Notes: generated by a model from the sequence alone, not told the origin. 64,000 bases of DNA from Paramecium octaurelia (GCA_905182995.1 CAJJDP010000145.1:186118-250117), one strand, 5' to 3'; positions 26,317 to 38,160 are shown, counted from the stretch's first letter. Numbers and translations are program-made.

Positions 26317-26353
26317 ATTCATTTATCAAGCTTTCCTATTTCCTATTTCAAAT

Positions 26354-27395
26354 TCAAATCTCAATATATTCTTCCAACTCCTCCAAAAACCCTTGCTCCT
26401 CCTCCTCACTACTTTCTTGTTACTCCTCATCTAAATGTTATATATCTAAGTCCCTCATCTTCCTTCACTTCCAAAAAGTCCCCCTTCATCAATTATCTGA
26501 ATGCCTAGAAAACATATTGTCTTTCTCTAAAAGTCTGCCCAATCAGTACCTAAATTTGCCTAGATTCCTTTAATAAATCCTCTCTATTCTTAGATCAATA
26601 TAATTGTTATATCTTCTCTTTCTATTCCTCTAAATTGCCAATCACTTCCTTAGTGTAATCCTCTAAAGCCTACGTGTTCTCTTATCTAAATGCCATTTTA
26701 GTATTCCTTAACTTGTTTAGTTTCTAGAATTAATTACTTTAACTAGAGATCCTTAATTTCTTTTTGATTGTCTACTTTTCATCTTTGATAACTATTATTA
26801 TTCTCATTCTTTTATCATCTATTTATAATATTTCCTAGGTTTATTAAATTATTGGACAAGCCTTTTTTGATTATACTTATAAATTCGATGATGAATTATG
26901 AATCATATTATTAATAACAAATGTATCACTTAGCTTCTTTTATAATTTAGTTATTTTTTTTGATATTGTTTCCTTTTCATCTAGTTTTTATCTTTCTCCT
27001 CCTGATAACTCTCTTCTTTATCAGAATTCTGTAATAGATCAATAATTTTGATTTTCTTCTGAATTCTTTTTTATTCAGTAAGAACTTTAAAATATTTCTT
27101 TCATTTGCTTAACTTTAATATATGTTGTTCTACTGCTTGCATTTAAAATTGAAATCTTCTTTCTCAATTTAAATGATCAAAGTTTTTTATGCATTTTCAA
27201 CCAAAGTAATTTTTGCTTATTTGGTTATATTTTCCCTCTAATATAACCATTTTTGATTGCATCAAAACATCTAAAACAGGATCTCTCTTGAGAAAAGGAG
27301 GTCGGTATTTAGGTTTAAGGAGATGACAAATCAATATTAAGATTTAGTATGAAGTCTGGCAATTTGTAAATGATTTATCTATTAATAGTAAGCAT
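26354..27395 (-). CDS. coiled-coil protein (lies largely in assembly-duplicated DNA)
   Basis: The model starts MLTINRQIIYKLPDF at 27393-27395 and ends in an acidic tail (DEEQQESSEEEEQGFLEEL) before TGA at 26354. Between are Lys/Gln/Glu-rich helices (VLTEQKRIQKKIKIIDLLQN; EDYTKEVIGNLEEQKEK). Two introns (32 and 29 nt) near the start are good; at least two more are needed near 26500-26650 and are unresolved, and one TGA interrupts the best frame there. A Cys pair near the start (RSCFRCFD) may be a half zinc knuckle. Function unknown. Confidence 0.55.
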
Positions 27396-27960
27396 GTTCT
27401 AATTAGTTCATAAAATAAAAAACCAATAAATTATTTTAAATTTTAAGAGATTGATAAAGAAGTTGAAATAGAGATAAAATTGATTAAAGCCGTAAATTAT
27501 TTCTGCTTTATAGTATAATAAATCAAACAAAGAATCTTGTATTATAATTGAATCCACCTTCATTATAATCATAATAGAGCACTTCCCCTGTCCTGATATC
27601 TCGACAAGCATACAAGATCACTCTTGATTCGCCCTCCACATTAAATCTTTAGGATTTCACATTTTATTATTATTTCTTACTATTTTTTTTTGTATTATTA
27701 ATTCCCGATAAATATTTGGCAAGATTGCCATATTTTTGTGGTATGATCACTAAAGAAGTGGCTGCAAAATTAGTTTCAAGCAAACTCATCATTGAATCAG
27801 ATGTGCTGTACACTTGATCTGCAAATCGAAACACTTCTCCTGCATATTCACATATCAATGTATTATTGGCTATTGGTTGAACTGCCTTGACATAAAATCC
27901 CTAATCCATATTGTATTCCACTATCACAGGTGCATAATAACCATGCTTAGTCACTTATTT
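26547..27960. repeat. first copy of a perfect 1,414-bp direct duplication
   Basis: This stretch recurs at 27962-29375 with only a single N (27961) between. The copies look identical over the parts compared, including coding and spacer DNA. It has the form of two contigs whose overlapping ends were joined without merging, not a biological tandem repeat. Confidence 0.9.
27523..27960 (-). pseudogene. truncated duplicate of the 3' part of the PHD+SET gene (assembly copy)
   Basis: It repeats the last ~145 codons of the complete gene at 28938-30098 and breaks off at the single-N junction. It is an artefact of the duplication, not a relic gene. Confidence 0.8.
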
Positions 27961-27961
27961 N

Positions 27962-28810
27962 TACCTAAATTTGCCTAGATTCCTTTAATAAATCCTCTCT
28001 ATTCTTAGATCAATATAATTGTTATATCTTCTCTTTCTATTCCTCTAAATTGCCAATCACTTCCTTAGTGTAATCCTCTAAAGCCTACGTGTTCTCTTAT
28101 CTAAATGCCATTTTAGTATTCCTTAACTTGTTTAGTTTCTAGAATTAATTACTTTAACTAGAGATCCTTAATTTCTTTTTGATTGTCTACTTTTCATCTT
28201 TGATAACTATTATTATTCTCATTCTTTTATCATCTATTTATAATATTTCCTAGGTTTATTAAATTATTGGACAAGCCTTTTTTGATTATACTTATAAATT
28301 CGATGATGAATTATGAATCATATTATTAATAACAAATGTATCACTTAGCTTCTTTTATAATTTAGTTATTTTTTTTGATATTGTTTCCTTTTCATCTAGT
28401 TTTTATCTTTCTCCTCCTGATAACTCTCTTCTTTATCAGAATTCTGTAATAGATCAATAATTTTGATTTTCTTCTGAATTCTTTTTTATTCAGTAAGAAC
28501 TTTAAAATATTTCTTTCATTTGCTTAACTTTAATATATGTTGTTCTACTGCTTGCATTTAAAATTGAAATCTTCTTTCTCAATTTAAATGATCAAAGTTT
28601 TTTATGCATTTTCAACCAAAGTAATTTTTGCTTATTTGGTTATATTTTCCCTCTAATATAACCATTTTTGATTGCATCAAAACATCTAAAACAGGATCTC
28701 TCTTGAGAAAAGGAGGTCGGTATTTAGGTTTAAGGAGATGACAAATCAATATTAAGATTTAGTATGAAGTCTGGCAATTTGTAAATGATTTATCTATTAA
28801 TAGTAAGCAT
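27962..28810 (-). pseudogene. truncated duplicate of the coiled-coil gene's 5' part (assembly copy)
   Basis: Starts with the same MLTINRQIIYKLPDF at 28808-28810 and is cut at the N. It is an assembly duplicate of 26547-27395. Confidence 0.8.
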
Positions 28811-29375
28811 GTTCTAATTAGTTCATAAAATAAAAAACCAATAAATTATTTTAAATTTTAAGAGATTGATAAAGAAGTTGAAATAGAGATAAAATTGATT
28901 AAAGCCGTAAATTATTTCTGCTTTATAGTATAATAAATCAAACAAAGAATCTTGTATTATAATTGAATCCACCTTCATTATAATCATAATAGAGCACTTC
29001 CCCTGTCCTGATATCTCGACAAGCATACAAGATCACTCTTGATTCGCCCTCCACATTAAATCTTTAGGATTTCACATTTTATTATTATTTCTTACTATTT
29101 TTTTTTGTATTATTAATTCCCGATAAATATTTGGCAAGATTGCCATATTTTTGTGGTATGATCACTAAAGAAGTGGCTGCAAAATTAGTTTCAAGCAAAC
29201 TCATCATTGAATCAGATGTGCTGTACACTTGATCTGCAAATCGAAACACTTCTCCTGCATATTCACATATCAATGTATTATTGGCTATTGGTTGAACTGC
29301 CTTGACATAAAATCCCTAATCCATATTGTATTCCACTATCACAGGTGCATAATAACCATGCTTAGTCACTTATTT
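27962..29375. repeat. second copy of the 1,414-bp direct duplication
   Basis: Offset exactly 1,415 from the first copy. Collapsing the two would put the coiled-coil gene and the SET gene next to each other with about 127 bp between stop and start. Confidence 0.9.
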
Positions 29376-30098
29376 ATACTTTTTGAATGCTTCAAGATCC
29401 TTGCCTGTTAATGGTTCCAATTTTTCAAGTGCCACATTATTCTCTTGTTTCTAAACTGATTCATACACTAGATCATCATTGAAACTAATATTTTGACAAT
29501 AGAGTGCATATTGAATAGAATTGAAACACTTTTCGCGTAATTTATCGTCGTAGATGCAACAAGGTAAAATGAAAGAGTTCTGGTTTTTTAATGAGATTTT
29601 TAGCGGTAGGAATTGCACCAAATTTTTATTTTATTTTATTTTTGGCGGTTTTTATTGCTCACAGAATATACATATAGGCGCTACTTTTTTTGGACCATAA
29701 CACTTGCTATGAAATACTTTCGAACATTTAGAACAAAATTCCTCATCATCACACTATACATGCTTTTAACATCGCCCACATAAAGTATCTATTTCCAATT
29801 CATTTGTATCTGGAAACGTATTCTTTAACTCAAGACAACGAGTGCATGTCCATTTTTTAGGTTTCCGTGTCAATTTAGGTCTCTAAACTATGCCACAAAA
29901 TATTACCATACAAGACAGATGATATACATCTTCGCATATTCCACATCCAACTGACTTTTATCTTATTATCCAAGATTTGCATTCAGCACACACTTTATTC
30001 TTTCTGAACTTTTACAGTTCTATCTTCTTTTCTTCTTAAGGATCAAAAATTGAAATTGGTTACGTGTTGCTTTGCTCTTTGATGCACTGAGTACTCAT
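28938..30098 (-). CDS. TXR1: PHD-finger + SET histone methyltransferase, ATXR5/6-TXR1 type
   Basis: Intronless, 386 codons. The N-terminal third holds two Cys/His clusters: CAECKSWI, CGICEDVYHLSCM and CTRCLEL form a PHD finger, and CGRCQKHVQCDDEEFCSKC with FHSKCYG forms a second one. The SET domain (about 235-386) has ICEYAGEV, SDSMMSLLETN, LVIIPQKYGNLAKYLSGINN, RVILYACRDIRTGEVLYYDY and a final FNYNTRFFV. These match Arabidopsis ATXR5/6 and Tetrahymena TXR1, which monomethylate H3K27 and support replication of heterochromatin. The NHS motif of classic SET proteins is replaced by SGINN, as in ATXR5/6. The activity is inferred from family. Confidence 0.9.
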
Positions 30099-30727
30099 TA
30101 TAAATATTATTAATAATTAAGCACATAAATTTTGCGCTATTTCAACATAAAATGATACATCTTTTATGAGCGCAAAGAGAAAGACCACAAAAATTAATAA
30201 AATTTATATTTTGCCTACAATTATTTGGCAACCATATACAATATAATTTCAAATACTGATCCACTCATCTCAAACCCATCATCTCACACATTACTACTGT
30301 ATTCATCAGCCCTAATCAAAAAACCAATTCTCCTCAAGTTCAATCGCAATCCCCTAATTACACCAACTTATCTCAAATGTCCTTCAATTCAAATATTTTA
30401 TAGTAAATTTATTTTCCTCCAAACTTTTTCTGCAATTTCTCGTAAAATGCTAAATCAATCAAAATCCTTTGCTCGAATTCAAAATTAAATCTCAATTATT
30501 TTATCGTTAAAATATATATACATTTTTATATAAAACTTATATATTTTTATGATCAATAAAATATAAACCCCTATTTTCATATTGATTTTTTTTATAAATA
30601 ATTATATAACATTGATAAATGCTCCTTTGTATTTTTAGAATGGTTTAGTCGATATCATTTCTTGAATAAAATTACCAATTTTTAAGTTGTACTTGAAATA
30701 CTCAAAAATGCCATAAAGGCTAACCAA
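30099..30727. other. spacer with a possible minus-strand gene relic
   Basis: The plus strand at 30225-30490 is strikingly pyrimidine-rich, as on the non-coding strand of genes here. On the minus strand a frame reads LIDLAFYEKLQKKFGGKQ and then, in another frame, IAIELEENWFFDQ, with stops between and no ATG. This looks like an eroded gene; the opposite ORF starting MATIYNIISNTDP is probably its shadow. Confidence 0.4.
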
Positions 30728-30798
30728 GGCTTTCTAGTATATCGGTAGTATGCATGCTTAGGGTGCATGTGAGCCGGGTTCAATTCCCGGGAGAGCCC
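30728..30798 (+). tRNA. tRNA-Pro (anticodon AGG)
   Basis: A full cloverleaf can be drawn. Acceptor GGCTTTC pairs with GAGAGCC (one G-T), discriminator C. D stem GTAT/GTAT uses two G-T pairs. Anticodon stem CATGC/GCATG encloses TTAGGGT, so the anticodon is AGG. T arm is CCGGG-TTCAATT-CCCGG. The variable loop is four bases and no intron is present. CCA is not encoded, as normal for eukaryotes. Confidence 0.92.
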
Positions 30799-30801
30799 TT
30801 C

Positions 30802-30807
30802 TTTTTT
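30802..30807 (+). terminator. RNA polymerase III terminator (T6)
   Basis: Six T's four bases after the tRNA 3' end; the expected Pol III stop signal. Confidence 0.8.
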
Positions 30808-31110
30808 ATATTATTTTTTATAATAAATAAATAAATTATAGTGTATTAAATTATATTCATCACTTTTTATATCCAAGATGCAAGGCGTAAATGCCTATCA
30901 TTCTTCCAATTGACTTTAAGCTTGTAGTTTAAAGAAATGAAACATTTTCAATGACAGTCGATCTCACTCATAGGTTAATTAAATTGCTCTACTATTTCAA
31001 CTTAGATTCCCTTTAATTTAATGCACATTATAGTATATATTTTAATAGAAATTGAAATTTTGTAATGGAGGAGTTTTACGAAAAATCTATCTTAATTTTT
31101 AATATTATAA
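30808..31110. other. intergenic spacer
   Basis: Nothing recognisable between the tRNA and the RING gene; A/T-rich. Confidence 0.5.
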
Positions 31111-32227
31111 ATGGAAAATTATTTTTTTTGCTTTGGATGTGGAAATAATAAGGATTAATTAAAATTTAGCATAAAATTTGTAGAATAGAAGGGTATTCAT
31201 ATCTTAGATTGCTTGGATTGCAAATTCAAAACAGTTTGTATAAAATGTACAAGTTGCTAAAATTTGAAGTAATAAATTTTGGCAATGCCTTAGATTTTGT
31301 AAATATGGAGACCTCAACACGATAACATTTTGTAATTGTGGGGCAAAGCAAAGAATATTCGAATGCAAATTTTGTAAATGTCCTTAAGCAATCAATGGGG
31401 GGAACCTAAAATAAAGTACAAAAATCATTTGTTTCTCTTGCAAAAATTGTTTTTACATCGTAAATTGCCCTGGATGCCAAAATATGAAAATACTGAATAC
31501 TACTAACGAGATAAATTACTGCGAAAATTGCAATTCACATTTTTAGATTGATGATTGCAAAATTTGTTAAGAAGATGCGTTTTCAAGAGAATAATTTGAA
31601 CCCTTCATATTCAGATGCTCAAATAATCATCAATATTAAAGACTAATTTGTTTGAATTGCAAGAAACCAAATAAATTAAATATTACTAACAATAAAAACT
31701 ATTAATGCCAACACTGCAATACTTAAATGAAGCTAATTTCATGTCTGTGTGGTTAAAAACAGATAATGAGAAAGCCTGAAAATAATTAACTTGAACAATT
31801 CAGTTGTAAAGGCTGCAGATTAAACTATCAAATTCTTAAATGTAAATCTTAAGGTTGTCTTGGAGAGCTTCTCAATTTAGAAAGGCCTCGAACGAGAGCA
31901 TCTGAAAATGGACCATTCATTGAAATTGTGAATTCCATTTGTTTCTAGTGTAAAAAAGAACAATTTATCCCTTCATGTTTAAGGTGTAATATGCTACAGG
32001 AACCATACTTAGAGAAAAGGGATAAACCTAATAGGTGTTAAGGATGCCAATAAGATTTTATTGAAGCAAAATATCGTGAATGTGTTATCTGTTGTAGTCA
32101 ACTTGCTGATTCAATACTCATACCTTGCAAACATGTTTGTGTTTGTAATTCATGTCTGTCAGGCATTAAGGATTGTCCTATATGTCGAAGGATTATATAA
32201 GATAGATTTAAAATTTTCTTAAATTGA
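31111..32227 (+). CDS. Cys-rich zinc-knuckle protein with C-terminal RING finger
   Basis: One 25-nt intron (31269-31293) leaves 363 codons. The protein is built of about ten CxxC pairs along its whole length (CFGCGNN, CLDC, CIKCTSC, CFCNC-like, CENC, CKGC, CQQC), suggesting a chain of zinc ribbons. The last 50 residues are a C3HC4 RING: CVICCSQLADSILIPCKHVC, then CNSCLSGIKDCPICRR, of the IAP/MULAN subtype. A ubiquitin-ligase role follows from the RING; targets are unknown. A short C-terminal tail (RFKIFLN) follows. Confidence 0.85.
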
Positions 32228-32258
32228 TATACATATATAAAAATTTGATAAGTTAAAA

Positions 32259-33659
32259 TCACAATTCCATTTCTTATATTTCAATTTAGTTGATTCTTCT
32301 TAAGAAATCTCCATCGATATCCGATTTACACAATTTGTAGAGCAACGGCAATATCGTAATCAACAATAAAGAGAAATACAATTCTAAGAATAATTAACCT
32401 ACTATTAAATAGGCTACATTGACATCTAAACTATTGCTCATTACTACTTTTCTAATAAAAATATGAATGAACACTTGTGAAATAAGTAAACCAACAAGTA
32501 ACAATACTCTAACTACACCTTTTAGAGTAAGAGTTTAATGGTTGTATAAATCAGGCTTATATTGGCCAGGGGTAAAATAACAGCACAGATACAGATAAAA
32601 GGGCAAAAAGATGATGCAAGCCCCAACTATCTCCTACTTTTCAAACGACCTATTGAATCGATCCAGTTAATTTTCACATTTTTAATGACTTTAAAAATAT
32701 AAACCCCATTCTTCTTATTACTAAATAAGGTCTATTTCATTAGTTCTAAATAAATAAAGTAATATTGAAATTATCATTGGAAAGGCTGTGAAAATAGCCA
32801 TTCTTCCCACATGACGAAGTTTGTTATTTAATTAATCAGACTGATTATAGATTGCTTATATAAATAATCTTTCTAATTATTTCTCAAGATCACAAAAATA
32901 ATAGAGGTAGAGCACATAGCCACCAATAATCCATCCCATAATAACTTAATTTAGATAATTCAGCCCAAAATAAGAATTGGATATACCAGTAATGAATAAA
33001 AAAGTAGCCAACATAAGTTTATATTGATTATAACTAAGCATTGTATTTGGATAGAGTTATGTGTAAAGATCATCACTAATATATGAGAATGATATACTTT
33101 GATAATTATTTATAATGATATTGAAGTTTTTTATCTTAGTTAATTGAACTAAGAACACCTAAATCATTTGCTTAAACCTTATATTTTTTAAATAATAAAG
33201 TTTCTGATAAAATTACATAAAATACAATAGACCTTAAAGCATTATCACTTGGGTCTCCATAACCCTTTTTACAAAAATCTAGTCGAACATCTGATTCTTC
33301 ATAAAAGGGTCTTGGCTAAACCAAGATCATTTTAATAAAATGGCCAAGAAATGAAGTAATCGAATACATTGTAATCAATTTTAAAATCTACTCCTTCAAT
33401 CCTGATTCCAACCAAAGAATTATGAATACCATTCCCATAAATTATCTTCCGCCAAATACATAAAAGATTAACAGAAAACTTTCTAATCATTATTCATCTA
33501 TTCTATTATACCTACTAATCCATTCTCATTCCCATAATCAAACAATGATTGCAGATACTCTGTAATTGAATCGCTTATCTCAAATGTTCTTTCCCCATAG
33601 AAATAATCTACAAGAATTAAACTAAACACCCATAAACTCGAAAGTATTATTTTCTACAT
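32259..33659 (-). CDS. PAP2-family membrane protein with degenerate catalytic motifs
   Basis: Starts MQKIILSSLWVFSLIL; one 29-nt intron is clear and another is needed near 33150. It has six or more membrane helices. Motif 1 of the PAP2 superfamily (K-x6-RP) is intact: KMILVQPRPF. Motif 2, normally PSGH, reads GDPSDNALRS. Motif 3, normally SR-x5-H-x3-D, reads SNSYFGLNYLNQ followed by the family's GWIIGG helix. The catalytic His residues are therefore missing, so a non-enzymatic relative, as in the PLPPR group, is likely. The last 160 residues form extra membrane helices. Part of the gene lies in assembly-duplicated DNA but this copy is complete. Confidence 0.75.
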
Positions 33660-34321
33660 TATCTATTTTAATTTGAAAAAATATAATATAAAAGCAATCA
33701 ATTTCACTTAAGTAAGATTTTAAGGCAATGACAATATTTATTAATGCCTAAAATACATAATAATCCATTTTATGCAATAAGTTCTAAATTCATTCAATCA
33801 ACAAGTAAAAAATTTAAGAATAGCATTATTTCATCACAACATAGAATTAAAATTTAGTCAGGCAAAATTTTATTTCTTATTTCATATTAAATACCTTGTG
33901 GATGTGGTTAATGAAAAGGGATAATAAAGATGTAATCATTTGAAAAAGTTGGCTTTTTGAAGTAATTCAAGAATTTAGAATAAATCAAATTGGTTAATGC
34001 ATTAGCTACAATACAAAGAGGCACAGAAAAAGAAAGAGCTAGATTAAGCTCTACATTTCAACAAGGAAAAGACTAGTTCTTTGAAAGATTTAAGCACTTA
34101 AATAGAAATTTGAGCTGTTTCTTTGGGTGATTTCTATCACATCGTAATCTAAAATTAAAAATCCTACATTTTTTCATATTTTCTTAGAGAGGAATTGACA
34201 GGGTAAAGATTGAGAATCAATTGAATATTATTTATAATGCAGATCTTTCAGATATAATTTATTGATTTGCTTAAAGAAGATAATGTAAAATAAATGAGGA
34301 AATAATAAAATTAGTTTTAGA
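32988..34321. repeat. first copy of a perfect 1,334-bp direct duplication
   Basis: Repeated at 34323-35656, separated by one N at 34322. Same form as the 1,414-bp duplication and read the same way: contig ends joined without merging. Confidence 0.9.
33930..34265 (+). CDS. small unrecognised gene with ambiguous exons
   Basis: Two overlapping frames look coding. One starts MQSFEKVGFLKQFKNLEQ at 33930; the other starts MHQLQYKEAQKKKELDQ at 33997. The last exon reads RGIDRVKIENQLNIIYNADL before TGA at 34263-34265 and joins the second frame through a 45-nt intron, with SLGDFYHI before it. The product would be roughly 65-80 aa, charged and helical. It diverges from the PAP2 gene by 270 bp. Identity unknown. 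Confidence 0.4.
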
Positions 34322-34322
34322 N

Positions 34323-34994
34323 AGTAATGAATAAAAAAGTAGCCAACATAAGTTTATATTGATTATAACTAAGCATTGTATTTGGATAGAGTTATGTGTA
34401 AAGATCATCACTAATATATGAGAATGATATACTTTGATAATTATTTATAATGATATTGAAGTTTTTTATCTTAGTTAATTGAACTAAGAACACCTAAATC
34501 ATTTGCTTAAACCTTATATTTTTTAAATAATAAAGTTTCTGATAAAATTACATAAAATACAATAGACCTTAAAGCATTATCACTTGGGTCTCCATAACCC
34601 TTTTTACAAAAATCTAGTCGAACATCTGATTCTTCATAAAAGGGTCTTGGCTAAACCAAGATCATTTTAATAAAATGGCCAAGAAATGAAGTAATCGAAT
34701 ACATTGTAATCAATTTTAAAATCTACTCCTTCAATCCTGATTCCAACCAAAGAATTATGAATACCATTCCCATAAATTATCTTCCGCCAAATACATAAAA
34801 GATTAACAGAAAACTTTCTAATCATTATTCATCTATTCTATTATACCTACTAATCCATTCTCATTCCCATAATCAAACAATGATTGCAGATACTCTGTAA
34901 TTGAATCGCTTATCTCAAATGTTCTTTCCCCATAGAAATAATCTACAAGAATTAAACTAAACACCCATAAACTCGAAAGTATTATTTTCTACAT
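34323..34994 (-). pseudogene. truncated duplicate of the PAP2-like gene's 5' part (assembly copy)
   Basis: Repeats the start at 34992-34994 and is cut at the N after about 220 codons. Assembly duplicate of 32988-33659. Confidence 0.8.
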
Positions 34995-35264
34995 TATCTA
35001 TTTTAATTTGAAAAAATATAATATAAAAGCAATCAATTTCACTTAAGTAAGATTTTAAGGCAATGACAATATTTATTAATGCCTAAAATACATAATAATC
35101 CATTTTATGCAATAAGTTCTAAATTCATTCAATCAACAAGTAAAAAATTTAAGAATAGCATTATTTCATCACAACATAGAATTAAAATTTAGTCAGGCAA
35201 AATTTTATTTCTTATTTCATATTAAATACCTTGTGGATGTGGTTAATGAAAAGGGATAATAAAG

Positions 35265-35600
35265 ATGTAATCATTTGAAAAAGTTGGCTTTTTGAAGTAA
35301 TTCAAGAATTTAGAATAAATCAAATTGGTTAATGCATTAGCTACAATACAAAGAGGCACAGAAAAAGAAAGAGCTAGATTAAGCTCTACATTTCAACAAG
35401 GAAAAGACTAGTTCTTTGAAAGATTTAAGCACTTAAATAGAAATTTGAGCTGTTTCTTTGGGTGATTTCTATCACATCGTAATCTAAAATTAAAAATCCT
35501 ACATTTTTTCATATTTTCTTAGAGAGGAATTGACAGGGTAAAGATTGAGAATCAATTGAATATTATTTATAATGCAGATCTTTCAGATATAATTTATTGA
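35265..35600 (+). CDS. second assembly copy of the small gene at 33930-34265
   Basis: Identical sequence in the duplicated block. This copy keeps its true downstream neighbour; only one of the two should exist. Confidence 0.4.
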
Positions 35601-35656
35601 TTTGCTTAAAGAAGATAATGTAAAATAAATGAGGAAATAATAAAATTAGTTTTAGA

Positions 35657-35992
35657 TAAAATAAAAAATAATTATATGAAAATCTACTATTTTAAGTTAA
35701 GCTGACATAGTTTTCTTGATTTTTGTTTAAGAGTGAACTTGACAAACAGATGAATCTTTGTGATTATATTACTTCGAATATCATTCTAAAATTAGACTGT
35801 TCTTTAATTATCTAAATGAAATTTTATTTCTGGTTTAATATCATGGGAAAAACTAACTCATGAATGCTGCCTGTTTGGGGAGCAGTCGATTAAATGTTAA
35901 TTTGAATATCATTTTTTTTATGTGAACAAAAATGTTCAGGTTTTTATTTTGGATTGAACGTATATAAAATTATTTGAAATTTTGAAATATTG
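35657..35992. other. AT-rich intergenic spacer
   Basis: Promoter region of the CDC27 gene; no ORF or structured element seen. Confidence 0.5.
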
Positions 35993-38152
35993 ATGATTGA
36001 AGAGGAGGGACTTTAAATAAAGAGCTAGTTGGAATAATAATTGATAGAGGCTATTCTAGACTCATTGCAGAATCACATGGAATAGAATGCCATCTTTTTG
36101 GGTAATTAGTGTTGAGTTCAAATTTCAATAGCTGAGAGATTGGTGTATGAACATGACACAGAGGAGCACAGATCAATACTAGCAGAATGCTATTTACATG
36201 AGAATCAGCCTTATAAGGCATGCCATATATTGAAGGAATGCAAGTCAGAGTTTAATCGGTATGTGACAATGTGTAATAGGAACGTAGTTATCAATTGGCA
36301 GTTGCGTATTTTAAGATCAAGAAGTACAAGGAAGCTGAAATGGCATTAATAGGTCCCTCATTTGGCAATCAATTCTTGTTGTAGCCATCAAATACACCTA
36401 ATGGAAGTTTTGGTGATTTTTTATTGGGATAGATCTACGAATCAATGCTTCGAATAGACGATGCTAAAATACAGTATTATAAAGCGCTGGATCAGAATCC
36501 AACTCTTTGGGTGGCCTTTGAAAGGTTGTCCAAGATTAATGAACCTGTCACAATAAACAAAGTGTTTATCGATCAAAAGCAAAGACAATATGAAATAAGC
36601 AGACAATAGAGTTGCAACATCTATAAAATACTTGCAAACTCCCTTAAAAACAAGTCAAACATTACAAAATCTGGTTAAAAAGAAGTAGACGATGTTAAAG
36701 AGGAATTTCTAGTTATTGATAATGTAATTTTCAAATAAATACATAAGCAATAGATTAATAAGAGACAAACTCAAGGAGTGAAGCCATTCTCAACAACTGG
36801 AGTGCAGGCTTAAATCATTCATTTGGATGACTCATCAAATAGTTAAATGAAGTTTACTTGTAAGTTTAGTATGATAATATGTTAAGAACTTCAATAGAAG
36901 AAGATTAGTGCCAAGATGATCCCAACTCCTGGGATTGGATTATAAAATTATCAATCTCTATTGAGTCAACCATTCCAGCTATCATCAAATCAAAACAAGA
37001 ATTATAATGCGAAAAAGAGTGACATTTAGAAAGTAGGCAGTGTAGCACTTCAATCATCACCTAGTTTAATGAGGTATTGAAATTATTCTAGTGGAAGCCT
37101 TCCTCAACTCTTGAAATTATTTGCCCATCCATATCAATTATGGACTAATTATTCTGTAGAGGCAATAGCCAACTTTTAGAAATTGCCACCTCAACATTAC
37201 AGATCAGGTTGGGTTTTGGAGAAGGTTGCCAGAAGTTTCATGGATTAAGTCAAATATACAGATGCGGAAAGAGTTTGGAAGGAGATGAGACAAATTGAAC
37301 CTACTCGACTGGAGGGGATGGATTATTACTCCTCTTGTTTATGGCATTTAAAGAAATAATCAGAATTAACCTATTTAGCACATTCTTGTTTATAAATCTC
37401 TATGTAAGCACCTGAGACATGGATTGCAATAGGCAATTGTTTTAGTTTGATCAAAGAAATCGACAATTCGATCAAATTCTTTGGGAGAGCCATTCAATTG
37501 AGGAAAGATTACTCTTATGCTTACACTTTGTCTGGACATGAGTTTTCACAGAATGAGAATTTTCAATAAGCAAAGAAATCATACGAGACTGCAACCTCAC
37601 TGGATTAGAGACAATACAATGCTTGGTGGGGTTAGGGTAACATGTATTACAAGACGGATAAATATGAAGATGCCATTAAGTGTTTTATCCAAGCCATTAG
37701 AATAAATCCCAACAACCCTGTTCTCCCTACATTTTTAGCCATGAGTTATGCTGCCAAGGGGGAACACAAAGAAGCTTTGAAGTATTTTGAATAGAGTGAG
37801 AGATTAGATCCCATGAATGGACTTAACAAATACTAAAAGGTATATCATTGTTTTGATCAAATTAGGCGAATTCATTAATTAAATTGGATCAATACGAATA
37901 AGCATTAAGTGAATTGCAGACTTTGAGTCAATTTATTCCCAAAGAAGCTGCCATCTACATTCTTATGGGTCGTATACTAAAAAAGTTGAATAAGATCCAA
38001 GAAGCATAAAAGTAACACAAATTCCTTATCTTATTTTTAGTTGTTTCAATATGGCGATGTCACTTGACATGAAAGATTAGGCTAAGATAAAAGGGTTGAT
38101 GGAAAGTCTGAGCAATCCTAACAGCGAATTCAACGATGATTTTGATTTATGA
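35993..38152 (+). CDS. CDC27: anaphase-promoting complex subunit CDC27 (APC3)
   Basis: Five introns (30, 29, 18, 26 and 29 nt) leave 675 codons. TPR helices at the N terminus (AERLVYEHDTEEHRSILAEC; YKACHILKECKSEFNR; VAYFKIKKYKEAEMALIG) match the CDC27 dimer region. A low-complexity linker follows. The C-terminal superhelix has LKLFAHPYQLWTNYSVEAI, ETWIAIGNCFSL, YAYTLSGHEFSQNENF and AWWGQGNMYYKTDKYEDA, the most conserved APC3 TPR block. CDC27 binds co-activators of this E3 ligase. The 18-nt intron in the linker is unusually short, but without it a TGA stops translation just before the conserved TPRs. Confidence 0.93.
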
Positions 38153-38160
38153 CATGATAA

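Larger units (their letters stand above)
34323..35656. repeat. second copy of the 1,334-bp direct duplication
   Basis: Offset exactly 1,335 from the first copy. It continues directly into unique sequence leading to CDC27. Confidence 0.9.

Noticed and set aside
26547-29375. Biological tandem gene duplication
   Set aside because: The copies look identical including spacers and are joined by exactly one N, so an assembly artefact is far more likely.
30225-30488. 87-aa plus-strand ORF as a real gene
   Set aside because: Its pyrimidine-rich sense strand is the reverse of what genes here show; a minus-strand relic fits better.
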